The position numbers and the translations under genes were made by a program. Under the pieces are notes generated by a model, which had not been told where the DNA came from, searched no databases, and worked only from the letters and a program-made list of their open reading frames with translations. A DNA stretch of 64,000 nt from Thuidium tamariscinum (taxonomy: Eukaryota > Streptophyta > Bryopsida > Hypnales > Thuidiaceae). Shown here one piece after another: positions 53,711 through 64,000 of this stretch (the first letter of the stretch is position 1; each line of letters opens with the position of its first letter). The stretch spans positions 8,804,001 through 8,868,000 of the forward strand of contig OX344751.2 of the NCBI GenBank assembly GCA_947034885.2. The letters are read 5' to 3'.

Positions 53711-54955
53711 TTAACCCCTAAAGGTTTTTGACTATGTTTTCACCAAAACCACTTCAAAACTGTCATTTTTTTAGACAACTACCAAATTTTAATAAAAAAA
53801 AAATTTGGACAAAAGTAACCATAGGATCTCTTAGAGCACAAGTTTAAAAAGATGTGGAAAAAATTTCAGCAATTTCCACCATGTAGATTGCAAGATATTA
53901 GTGTTTGAAGTGACAAATATCCTTTTTTTTACCACTGTGGAAATCCAGGCAGCTGCACTTCACAAGGTTGCATTTGTATGAAAAAAAGTTCAAATTGGTG
54001 GTTACTCTCTGAATTCATTCTTAAAGGCAAGTTGGCTATATGCAAATAAAATTTCAAATCATTTGGAGTTGTAAAACATAGAGGAAAAAACTAACAAGTA
54101 CAAAGAAGTAGAAAATGAGCCAAAACACTAAACTGTAAACAATTTATTTATGGAATTGAACATTTTTTATCCCAATGGTTAAAGTGTTGTAATAAACAAT
54201 CTTCACCTATTGCAATTATTTTTATCCAAAAATATTAAAAATGGAATTAAATAAAGGATTTCAAACTTTTTTTGTAGTGTAGGAATTTTGTAACTAGCAT
54301 CAGAAGAAATTTGAGGGCATTAGAAGACTGCGGGTTCCCGGACTGCGGGAACGCAGTTTCTGCCCTGTAAACTCGAATCCTACGTGGTCGGGACACTGCC
54401 ACATAATTAAAAAAAAAAATTCAAATTTTTTTTTGAGCTTATTTTCATATTTCAGGACCCAGAATATATATATATATTTATTTATTTATTTTGGTAAAAG
54501 TCGGCCTGACAGGGGGCTGTGGCATTGGGAGCCGTTTTGGGAACAGACCCGAAACGGTCCTGTAATGCCCTCAAATTTCATCTAATGCCACAAACTACCT
54601 CAAACTAAGCCTCCTCATAACTTTTGACTCACTAATCCAAATGGAATGATTCAAAGATTCTTGCATATACAAAATTCTAAATAAAATATTTCAATTTTTT
54701 ATTTTTTCAAAAAATTATTTTTAAAGATGTTTTTTTATCTGCCCAGGTTGCCTAGAGATCAAAGAAAATCACATATCATGCAATAACTTTTTGACTATGT
54801 AGTCAAATGTTATGAAACTTGTTGGACCTTAAAGCTACTCCTTGGGCACATGTTGTGTGAAAATTTCAAAGAAAAAGAATAAAAACTCCATTCATAGTGA
54901 ATTGCCTAAAATTGCTATGTTGCCAAAAAACGCAATTTGGTCCTTTAGGGGTTAA
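53711..54955 (-). mobile_element. piggyBac-type MITE with nested insertion
   Basis: TTAA (53,711-53,714), CCCCTAAAGG, 1,237 bp, CCTTTAGGGG, TTAA (54,952-54,955). It is longer than its relatives because a CATTAG-end MITE sits at 54,298-54,587. Subtracting this leaves about 947 bp, matching the 925-939 bp copies. Confidence 0.8.
54298..54587. mobile_element. CATTAG-end MITE, nested copy
   Basis: About 290 bp, from CATCAGAAGAAATTTGAGGG to the inverse of CATTAGATGAAATTTGAGGG. A GC-rich subterminal segment (GGGTTCCCGGACTGCGGGAA) stands out from the AT-rich host. The interior has an AT simple repeat. AACTA close to both sides may be its target duplication. Confidence 0.7.
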
Positions 54956-55549
54956 GTCTTGTTTCATCCCTTAGTAATGTCAAGGCTTAAATGTGTTATT
55001 AAAATGATTGTATTTAGCATATGCTAAAATAAGAGTAAATATTTTACCACTTCCAATACATTGGTAAATAAAATCCCCATGGGATATCAAAATTATTACA
55101 TTTGATTAGTTTATTCATATAGAAGCAAAAAAATCACTATTAATACTTTCTAATAAAAAATTTAAACCAACCTATTGGCTATTAGGTAGGGATTGTTTTA
55201 GCAATTGTTGGATCATTACCACTCTATAAATTTCTTTTAGAACATTGCAGAAGACATTATTGATATTTGAATAGATGAAATTGTCAAACTTTCTTTAATT
55301 TTCCAAAATAAGATGATATTGCCACAATTGGAAAAAACCATATAAATTTGGATAAGTGATTGGAATTTTGTCCATAATCTAAAATTAATAAATTGATGTA
55401 GCCTAAATCATCATTGTAGTCAAGATTGAAAGGTATACACCAATAATAAGTCTTTATTGGTGAAGGGTTGATGACTTAGGATTAGTATTACTACAAAATT
55501 TTATATTTATAAAAACTAGACCCTTGTCGCTAAGAAAATATGTTTAGTC
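54956..55549. other. AT-rich gene-free stretch
   Basis: Nothing recognised. Confidence 0.45.
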
Positions 55550-55919
55550 CATTAGAGGAGATTTGACATCATTAGAAGCCTGCGAGTTATTTTGAGTTCC
55601 CAAATTGTGGGAACACACCACAATGACCACATCAGCAGTTTGACATGGTTGAGACACTACTATATCAAAAACATTAGGTGACATTTGAGGGCACTGGAGG
55701 GCCATTTTGGGTTTGTTCCCAAAATCGTTCCTGATGTTATTGGCCATTGTCAGGCTAGCATTAACCAAAAAAAAAGGGGGTCCTAAAATATGAGAAAAAG
55801 TAAAAAAAAAAACCGTGGTAGTGTCTCGACCACGTAGGATTAATGTTCCTATGGCAAAAACTGCATTCCTGTAGTCCAAGAACCCGTAGTCTTCCAATGC
55901 CTTCAAATTTCATCTAATG
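55550..55919. mobile_element. CATTAG-end MITE, copy 3
   Basis: About 370 bp, from CATTAGAGGAGATTTGACAT to the inverse of CATTAGATGAAATTTGAAGG. It shares GGGTTCTTGGACTAC-like subterminal text and a GTGTCTCGACCACGTAGGAT phrase (inverse strand) with the nested copy at 54.3 kb. Confidence 0.68.
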
Positions 55920-56059
55920 ATAGTAATTTAAAATTTTTAAAATTTTTATTTGAGTATGATTTAAATATTATTTTTTGGAAAAAAAGTTTTAGGTTTCTTA
56001 ATACTTTTTGGACTTTTTGGACCTTTTTTAGAAAAGAAAATTTCTTCAGAAATTCAAAA

Positions 56060-56151
56060 ATTTAGCCATTATGGATTGATTTATTGTTTTAGGACAGTAT
56101 ATGGAATAAGCTATGAAATGATCCTCCCTTGATGTCAAATCTCCTCTAATG
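56060..56151. mobile_element. CATTAG-end MITE fragment
   Basis: Ends TTGATGTCAAATCTCCTCTA-ATG. Upstream it resembles the inverse of 5,230-5,330 (CCATTATGGATTGATTTAT). Only one end is clear, so it is either a fragment or the outer end of a compound unit with 55,550. Confidence 0.45.
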
Positions 56152-57034
56152 ATTTTATGAAGAAAATTGCTTTTACTTTATTTTTTTAATACTCAATTTA
56201 AATTTTATAAGCATATTTTATTTTATTTTAAATTTCAATCCTTCCTTCATCTACCAACTAATTTTTTTATTGTAGATCTTTGATAAGTATATATTTTAAA
56301 ATTTCTAAATATTATGTTCTAATTATTTTTGGTCATATTTTTTCTTATTTTATAATTTTTTTTCTTATTTAATTTTTATACTTTTTATATCTTCTATTCC
56401 ATGTTATAGTACTTAGAGTTGGCTTTAAATTTGGCTTGGCCTTCTACTTTGGCTTTGCAATTGGCTTTGGCATTTAGATTTACTATTACTATTCTATATT
56501 TTATATTTTATTTGTTTATAAATTTACTCATATCAATCTGACATTCTAATATAATTGTATTTTAGTTGTTTTGAATTGTAGGGTATGATATTGTTTATTA
56601 ATTTTGTCTTTGTCTTCTCACTTTGTTAATAAATGAATCATCTATGATTGTCCATTATCTTATTTAATATTTTTAATCATAACCATTTAGAAATTTAGAA
56701 ATGATTTAGTGATTTATAACTATCTATCATATAATCTTCAATAAAATTTAATGATTTATAGTTGATTTTATCATTTTCATGATTTATAACAAATTATTAT
56801 ATGTATGATATTTATTTAATGATATTTATTATAATAATTATTCAAAGATGATATGTATTCTAATACAATCACATATACTAATGCACGACAATGCAATGCT
56901 TTTTTTATACAATTTAATGTCCAATTGTTTAAAAAAAAAGAACAATTTCAAGCCAATAGTAAAATATAGAATAAATGTGTTAAAAATATCAAACTCTAAT
57001 TAATTGTTGACCTACTCATTGTTGCCACCGAATG
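56152..57034. other. AT-rich gene-free stretch
   Basis: Nothing recognised except a short TTGGCTTTG/TTTGGCTTGG repetition near 56,415-56,470. Confidence 0.45.
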
Positions 57035-57333
57035 CATCAGAAGTTTTTTCAGGGCATTAAGAGACTATTTCACTCTTGTTCCCAATTTATGAACTAATCA
57101 CTACTAGTTAGATTAAAAAACAATTAAAAAACAATTAAATATATAATTAAAACAATAAAATTATTTAAAATTATTTAAAATTATTATTTTAGAAAAAAAT
57201 AAAACATTAATTAAATATTATTATCTGATGTGGTAATCTCTTAGCCACATTAGATCACTCATGTGACAAATTTCAACGAGTTCCCAAAGTCCGGGAATTC
57301 ATGGTCTTCCAATATAGCCAGAAAACCTCATAT
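57035..57333. mobile_element. CATTAG-end MITE, degenerate copy
   Basis: The left end CATCAGAAGTTTTTTCAGGG and the right text ATGGTCTTCCAATATAGCCA correspond to the family ends. The outer right end is eroded. Confidence 0.5.
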
Positions 57334-57991
57334 GGTTTCCAAAATCTCATTTCATCCATCATGCAAAGCGAGCACATTCAAAAATCACATGTAAAAATTA
57401 CATACACAAAATTGTATATTCAATATAATTGTCTTCCATTAATTCAAATGTCTAAAATGAAGTAGTTAGGAAACTTAAAGCCTTCTTGAAAGAAAGCTAC
57501 ATGACCATTGATCCAAACCTCTAAGAAATAACATCTATACAATGATTTTTATGTAGAATTTTCTCATGGCATGTAAAAACATATACATATATATGATTGT
57601 TTTTCAACTATATTATAGAAAAAATCTAGAGAAATTATTGTCTTATAGTAATATTTCAATCTACACTAATTTCAAAATATTGCAACATTGGTACAATAAT
57701 AGTTTAAATTGATCAACCTGAAAATTCAAAAATCAAATCTCTAGTTGTCCTTGCTCTAATGGGCTGAAATAAATTGACCCCCTTATTTAGCCCCTTAGAA
57801 AAATGCTAAAAATTTTCATTTTCCATGCATGATAAAATTTGCAAATTTTGAATACATTTTTGCAATTTACAACTCTAAATTACCACAAGGGGTATACAAG
57901 GTAAATTAATCAAGTGCAAAATAGTTTTTTTTACCTTACACTCTAGAATGATTTAGAAGGGCTAAGTAACGGGGCTAGTACACACTGATGC
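57334..57991. other. AT-rich gene-free stretch
   Basis: Nothing recognised. Confidence 0.45.
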
Positions 57992-58600
57992 TTAACCCCT
58001 CACCACCCCAAACAGAACACAAGCACAAGCAGGTTTCTTGAGCGACCTACAAATGTTTTGACCTCGTGGAAAATCGAATGATGTGTATGAGACTTCACCG
58101 TTGATTACTGTAGATAACTCTGCTGCGGATTGGTAATCCAAGTCCGATATGAAAATAATGCTGAATGCTCAGACATTACAATGCTTGATGAGACCAACTT
58201 TTCCGGAAAATGGTGTCGTGGCCCACATCTTCCAAGGTTTGCATCAAAGTTGTAGGCAGCTCAAATGAGGGAACTAGGTCCCACTTTTAGCAAGTGGAGA
58301 GATGTCGTTCTTCAAGAACCATGCCAAATTACAAGGGTCAACAAGCATTGGTGGGGCCGAAAACTGGTATGACATTTGTAGCCAAGACAAGCATTCACCG
58401 GCGCTAACCGACTTCAAGTGCGAGGTGGACAGGTAATAGGAAGTTACACTTCCTTGTCCAAAAATTAGTGTGGTTTCAAAATCATTGCATGCAGGGTGAT
58501 TGCAAGAAAGGGCTGTCCTTTTTGGCGTCACAATGGAAGTGACATTTGTGCCATTGGTTATAACTTTTGGGGTATTAATCCAATGTACTTGAAATTTTTA
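57992..58600. other. GC-richer island opening with TTAACCCC
   Basis: Starts TTAACCCCTCACC, resembling a piggyBac-type end. It is followed by about 550 bp of clearly higher GC than its surroundings. An 85-codon frame lies at 58,531-58,274 (minus strand), and related reading continues downstream through stops. The protein family is not recognised. It may be the transposon-end region of the piggyBac relic at 59.8-62.0 kb or an unrelated gene remnant. Confidence 0.3.
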
Positions 58601-59844
58601 TTGAAGATGGACAACTTGATAGTAAATAAATTCCTTATTTTTCAGAAATTTCCAAAAAACATTTTCTAATTAAATTTTAATTTACCTAATTTGTCACACT
58701 TTGCAATTTAGGGGTTTCTAGTACTGTGGAGTATCCAAAATTAATGATGTAGACTTGAAATTTGTATGGTATATTTATACACTAAATATTTATGAGTTGA
58801 CCAAAAATATTTTTAAAAAACATTATTTTATGTCCTCTACATTGATGCAAACAGGGGCCCCTTGCGCATACAATTCTGAACATCAAAAATGGTTTCCAAA
58901 TAATTTTTGTGGTGAAATCTCATCATCATCAATCCTTCCCAAATTTCCAATTTTTAATTTAAAAAAAAATTATTTTCCTATTTTTTACAAATTAAAATGT
59001 GAAAGTACTAATTTTCATGAGATTTTGCACTTTTCTAGTTCTCCTAGTTAGAGAATTTTCCTGAACTTTTCCTTCCTAGAGTACCTTCTTCTTAAAGATA
59101 TATTCATGAAAATTATTTTTCACATTTTTTAAAAATTGTTTTTCTAATTAAATAGTACTCCTAAAAAAATTATGAGTACTATTCAAAACAAGACAAAAAA
59201 TGGGAGGCCTTTCTTGCAATCACCCTACACAGATGAAATTCAAAGGTCAGCCGGCTAAGAAAAACACTTGCAACGATCATATCCATTAACTGAAAATATA
59301 TTACTGATGACACGTACATATATAGTAATTTCAAAGGTCTGCAAGAGTTTATAATCAGAAGTCTTGGTTCTAAAATGTATAATATCAAAACTCCAACCCC
59401 ATGCAACTGCAATAGGTCGTTTTAACTTTGTCTCATAAAAACAATAAGGTGGAAAACAGACTCTAAAGTACAACTACAGCTTACGCAAAATATGCCATCA
59501 AAAGTGAGTCAAAACTTGACATTAGAAAACTAATTGTACATCACAGTTGAAGCTTGCAGAAGGTCATACTGCAACTTCAAAACAAAACTACATAAAATCT
59601 CTTGAACATGCTACTTCATCAAACTTGTTCTCTACAAATACTTTGAATCTGCATCAATTGTACTCTACAATAGCTACTCAACAATGTCTTTGAGACCAAA
59701 TTCCACTGAAGGCGACCCCAACACCTCTTTGATGCTTGCATGCTCATTGCCAAACTCAAATTTCCAGCCATTGTGGCTTACCAAATCGGGAGACTTCTCG
59801 CATGTCGACAGCAACCATTCTATAGAGACAAACAGAGAATCAGA
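58601..59844. other. Gene-free stretch
   Basis: AT-rich to about 59,200, then mixed composition. Short minus-strand frames at 59,179-59,473 have no recognised motif. Confidence 0.4.
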
Positions 59845-62021
59845 TCATTGGGTCAAACGAAGTGCCCACTTTCTACTTGTATGTGCCTTGAAGAAACACG
59901 GTTCATCACAAAGGAACACCCCACAAGCCTTGCAGTAATGGCTCTGACGTCGCTTGTAAATGCGGCAACAACGTCGTGTTGTTGGATAGGCAACGCTATA
60001 GTGTAGAAGGTTAACATTGTTATTGTATGGGGTGCAAGTCATTGCAGGGCAAACTAGAGGAGCAACTAGCTCCTTCGTGACTCCGCAGTAGAAACTTCGA
60101 CGATTGAGTCGATGGCCATGTCTCCACAAGCCTCTTGATCAGCTTTGTACAACACCCATGCGTTTTGGAGAGACGAGTCGATGGTGAAAAACAAAAACTG
60201 ATGCCACCATTTCCGAGAATGAAATTGTACACTGTAGTCTCCTCTCATCTGATCGATGAAGTCAACTCCACGCATGTGTAACTAATACTTTACTTGTTGT
60301 GGCGTAGTGCTCATTTCTTGCCTTTCACGGTTTATCCACAGTAGAGCAATGCCAGGGCCAATGGGATTTGGGGACGTACTTAAGAATGATACAAGTTTTG
60401 AGTCAAACCATATTGTTGCGTCCATGCGGCAATTCTCATGCATTTGCCAAAACAATGTGCTCCATGGATGCTTAAGTACCTCTTTCAAAACCACTAAGAA
60501 CTGTAGGATACCCAACACGACTAGCTCTCACGGTTCCTGTAGCATAAATGCCACGCTACAAGAGAGAAGCAAAAAGCAATGGACTACCCCACCTTCCTTC
60601 CCTGTATACGGTATGAGGCTATAAATATAGTGCAAAGGATTCGAACCAGCTGCCCACACTTTAAAGCCATAGCGGGTTGGCTTCACAGGAAGATACATCC
60701 TACACGGAGAAAAACAACCTCAGAAAGCTACTATTATTTCATCAATTGTAACAAACTTTTCACAATTGAACAACTATTGAGATCCACTATAAGAAACTCA
60801 TGTTTTAGGTGACGGATTTTAGGTGACATCCAATGTAACAACTCATGTTTTTATGTCAACAATGATGTCTGCCATAACATCAAGATGTTACGGCGGACAT
60901 CATTGTTGGCATAAAAACATGAGTTGTTACATTGGATGTCACCTAAAATCTGTCACCTAAAACATGAGTTTCTTACAATGATCACTTTACGAAATGGTCT
61001 AACACCCACCTCACCTTTCCAAGTTTATCGTAAGCATCACTATTTCTGTCGCGACAAAGCGTTGTATTATCTACGTAGTGGACACAACGCAGAAGGGACT
61101 CAAATCTATCACGCGTAATTATGCATGGGATGAAATTACAACGCAAAAAAGCATCTGACTTCCAGTAATCGCAAATCATGGAAGATCCCTTCAAACCCAT
61201 TAAAATTATAATTCCAAGGAACGTTTGAATTTCAATCAATGTCACTAGCTTCCATTTGGGCCCTCTATTCAAACCTGTTGGTCACCCCTCCAACAAGGAT
61301 CGTTCTGGACCATGAATTGTTGGTCGGCATATACATTTGTTTCATTGACTATATGCTGCAAGGTCTCATCATTCCACCATAAATTTAAAAAGTACACCGG
61401 GCCTTGTTGGAGCCAAGTGTGTCGTTTAGTGGGACCTGAAAAAGGCCCACTGAACAAGGTGCGATCTCCAAGAAGTTCACTTGTCTCTTGACCCCACTTG
61501 TCATCTCCATAACACCGACGAATATCTTCTACTACTAATTTCCAATCACTATTTATATGTGCAAACTCCTTCTAACGCTCCAAGTCCAAAGATTCTCCAA
61601 TTGACAAGCACTCATCGTCATCCTAAAGAATCAACCAACTATAGTTTTCATCATCAGAGGAATTACCTGCGAAGTTGGAGTAGCTCGCCATCCATACAGA
61701 ATCTTGTGAATCAGACGTCCACACTTTGTAGTTATTGAGGGGGGTGTACTCTGCTACATCGATAGGATTACAGAGGTTGCCAAATCGGCATGGTCTTCGT
61801 GGGGGAGTACCAGTGTCATTCCCCGCCGTTTGGATCACTCGCACTCCGGTGATCGATTCATCATAGTCACTCATCACTTGCTGATTTTGAAAGTGTCCAA
61901 TGCTTCCGTCATGAAAAGGTGACAAAATACAACATGGTGCAGCCGAAGCAAGGAGTGTGGTATATGGCACTGGCAGAGGCTCATGGAAGAAATTCAATGT
62001 CTTGTAGTTGGCCTGAGCCAC
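59845..62021 (-). pseudogene. piggyBac-like transposase, broken
   Basis: Read on the minus strand, fragments follow the piggyBac (DDE_Tnp_1_7) order. An acidic N-terminal part with SDYDESITG and SSDDENYSW comes first (62,021-61,623). Then FLNLWWNDETLQHIVNETN (61,457-61,269), and EIQTFLGIIILMGLKG to DKLGKVRWVLDHFVK (61,272-60,982). Next come VTIDEIIVAF with the first catalytic Asp, and YLPVKPTRYGFKVWA (about 60,755-60,640). Then MRGVDFIDQMRGDYSVQFHSRKWW with the last Asp (60,275-60,066), and a C-terminal cysteine finger HYCKACGVFLCDEPCF (60,129-59,845). The middle catalytic region is degraded. It is inactive: an in-frame TGA sits just after IVAF, a TAG just before LHMRGVD, at least three frame changes occur, and a 196 bp MITE interrupts it at 60,785-60,980. 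Confidence 0.85.
60782..60983. mobile_element. CACTA-like foldback MITE, copy 2
   Basis: A 196 bp palindrome (60,785-60,980) from CACTATAAGAAACTCATG to CATGAGTTTCTTACAATG, flanked by ATC on both sides. The arms pair almost fully around a short centre (ATCAAGATGTTACGG). It is inserted in the piggyBac transposase relic. Confidence 0.88.
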
Positions 62022-64000
62022 TTGTCTTCAACTAATCGATCCTCTGAAGTCCACTCCATACCAATACATGCCGTTGTCAAACCAACCTTGTTGCACTTCA
62101 CCTATGAAATCCTACAACGCCATATGTTGCTTCCAACCAAATTTGTCATAGTTGTAAGCCAGTCCTCTGTGCCTGCAGCTTTGGAAAAGGCTCCAATTAG
62201 GTTTACTTGTCGAGCATGCCTAGGCAAGACCTACCGATCACCATTTCGTAATGGTGAATTGTGGTTCGCAGGACGTCTTTCATCAGTCGCTTCTTTTGAA
62301 GAGTTTGGAGCCATTGAAGATGTTATACAATTACTAGCTATGGACCTTGGGCCTTGACCTCGTCGAGCTCGTTGATATGTTGGTGACTTGCTAAGGGAGC
62401 GGGGTGAACTATTGCTCCCAAAGCTGGCAAGCACCAACATCATCCCCTTGCGTATGCATGGTCCCACAACCTAGGCATGGCCGTGTATATTGATTTGTTT
62501 TTTTTCATTGCAGAACTTGAGGCGATGTCAAATTCAAAAAAATATTTGGTTGCCTCCAATTGTGTCTACCTTGACCATACCTATTGCACCCACCACAGAC
62601 CGACGCTTGAATTGTCTGTAGAATAGGCAATCCCCATGTGCCGCCTGAAGTTGGTGAGGTTTGTGCCCACCACGTCTTGATCGTCCACCTTGACCCCTTC
62701 CACCGCGAAGAGTCCTTCTACCCAACTCAGAAACCATGACATTTACATCAAGGGCTTTCAGAGTTGAAGTTGCATGCCCCCTCCTTTGATCACCCCTACT
62801 GCCTCGTCGGAATTGATGCAAGAATTGATAGGGGCATTGGAATTGTGTTGTAGAGTACCTGCACTTGTTGCAATGATGCCACGGTATTGTCGGCTATGAC
62901 TATGAAAGTCGTTGGTTGAGAGTTGCTGACCTGAATTGTAGCTTTTTTTGTTGCAAGGACGCGCATGTTGTTGACTTGCACTATGATTGTCAGTAGTTTG
63001 ATGAAGGGTTGACTTTGCGCGATCCCATCTAAAAGTACATCGGAGCCTTGTGGGAAGATCTTGGACACGACCACCATAGGTTTATTCGGCAACTAGTTTG
63101 GCACTTGCTGTTGTAGGATAGTTCGGGCTTATAGCTGCCCCTTCGCTACTTGTCATGCTCGATTCTTCATCATGAAACGTAGGCCAATACTTGGTCCGAA
63201 GAAACTCGTTGAGAAAATTGGGAATTCTTGAAGGATGCCCCTTTGGATACAATCTCCGCCACCCTAGTAGTCTAGCAATTTGTCTTCTACATAAATATCT
63301 CTAGTTTCGAGTACTGGAGTATATAGGCCAATGGTGATTCTCCTCAGGCGGCAATAGACTAAGCAAGAAATCCTCTTGGAGACAATTCACAACCTTCTGT
63401 GCTATTACCTCACTCTTTGAACTATCCAATGCCCAATGACAAAGCCAATCGTACACTACCCACACTTCTTCTTTTATTGCCCTTCCCACCCACAAAGCAG
63501 TAGTTATAACAATGGATTTGAAAGGCAGAAATCAACAAACCATGTTCAATAGCTTTGAAGCTCAAAAGGTGGGGTGCCTACATCTCGTTGAAGAGCTTGG
63601 CTTTTGTCCACAACTATAATGTAAACTCTTGCCCTTGGAAATAGCCACTCCACAGCATGATTCCTTTCTGCATCAAGACAGGACAACATCCCCATACACG
63701 AGTAATGTGTCCTTCCCGAGTTGCCTTTTTAACAAATCCACTCTTGATAATCCAAGTCCAAGTGCAACCGAAATCCAAAAGTACCATGCGCATATGTCCA
63801 CCACGAAGCACTGACCGTGCGTGGGTCGCCATTCTACAACTTTGTTGCCTTGTCCTCAATTCTTCTCCTCTTCAAACATGATTATAACCTAAACACCCCA
63901 CTATGTCGCCAGACAAATGTCTCGACGCCATATCTTGCATCGTGCGATTGTCCCAACCATTGAAGTTTCTTCTCCACCTCGCACGGAAGCTCCACGCCTC
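62022..64000 (-). pseudogene. Unrecognised transposon-like coding remnants
   Basis: Medium-GC sequence with several minus-strand open segments: 63,859-63,614, 63,495-63,301, 63,092-62,796, 62,821-62,534 and 62,467-62,231. They are broken by stops and lie in different frames. 62,821-62,534 has a basic Gly/Arg-rich run (RTLRGGRGQGGRSRRGGHKP). The reading enters the window's right edge (NFNGWDNRTMQDMASRHL) and so is cut. It could be the N-terminal or 5' part of the piggyBac-like unit, or another element. No motif decides. Confidence 0.3.

Noticed and set aside
1-64000. CRISPR arrays, rRNA or tRNA genes and bacterial operons
   Set aside because: No regular short repeats with unique spacers, no rRNA blocks, and no complete cloverleaf seen. 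Gene structure is eukaryotic with introns.

Overview
This window looks like nuclear DNA of a land plant with a large, repeat-rich, AT-rich genome. Four lines support this: conserved genes split by short GT-AG introns (about 95-1,100 bp), plant-type membralin and TMEM115 proteins, a SWIM-type Mutator-like transposase, and long stretches of about 30% GC with no genes. Short introns together with a piggyBac-like transposase relic favour a seed-free plant (bryophyte, lycophyte or fern) over a flowering plant. That placement is an inference, and the species cannot be read from the sequence.

Three host genes are convincing. (1) 9,516-11,733, minus strand: a five-exon NAD(P)-dependent RmlD/MAT2B-like reductase of 322 residues. 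(2) 27,581-30,533, plus strand: an eight-exon TMEM115/rhomboid-like Golgi membrane protein of 316 residues. (3) 33,268-39,036, minus strand: membralin, an ER multi-spanning protein with at least 13 exons. Genes 2 and 3 converge on a 2.7 kb spacer that holds a decayed Ty3/gypsy-like pol fragment. Exon phases agree across all junctions of genes 1 and 2. In membralin, one intron region (36.5-37.0 kb) remains ambiguous.

Almost everything else is transposon-derived. The centrepiece is a structurally complete 7,170 bp Mutator-like element (39,675-46,844). It has 876 bp terminal inverted repeats that look identical by eye, a perfect 9 bp target duplication, and a three-exon SWIM transposase gene. 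It sits about 640 bp upstream of the membralin start codon.

A second theme is piggyBac. Five AT-rich elements of about 0.8-1.2 kb start near 13,991, 44,971, 47,012, 49,667 and 53,715. Four of them have both ends and are bounded by TTAA with CCCCTAAAG-type ends. A broken piggyBac-like transposase lies at 59.8-62.0 kb. Members of this family are also embedded in both arms of the Mutator-like element.

Other families are: a 196 bp CACTA-like foldback with 3 bp duplications (two copies, one inside the piggyBac relic); a TA-flanked family of about 320 bp (three copies); a family with CATTAG ends (about five copies or fragments, one nested in a piggyBac-type element); a 2,235 bp element with an 8 bp duplication; and two dispersed arrays of a 175-176 bp tandem unit. 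Positions and repeats were found by eye; no search or alignment program was run.
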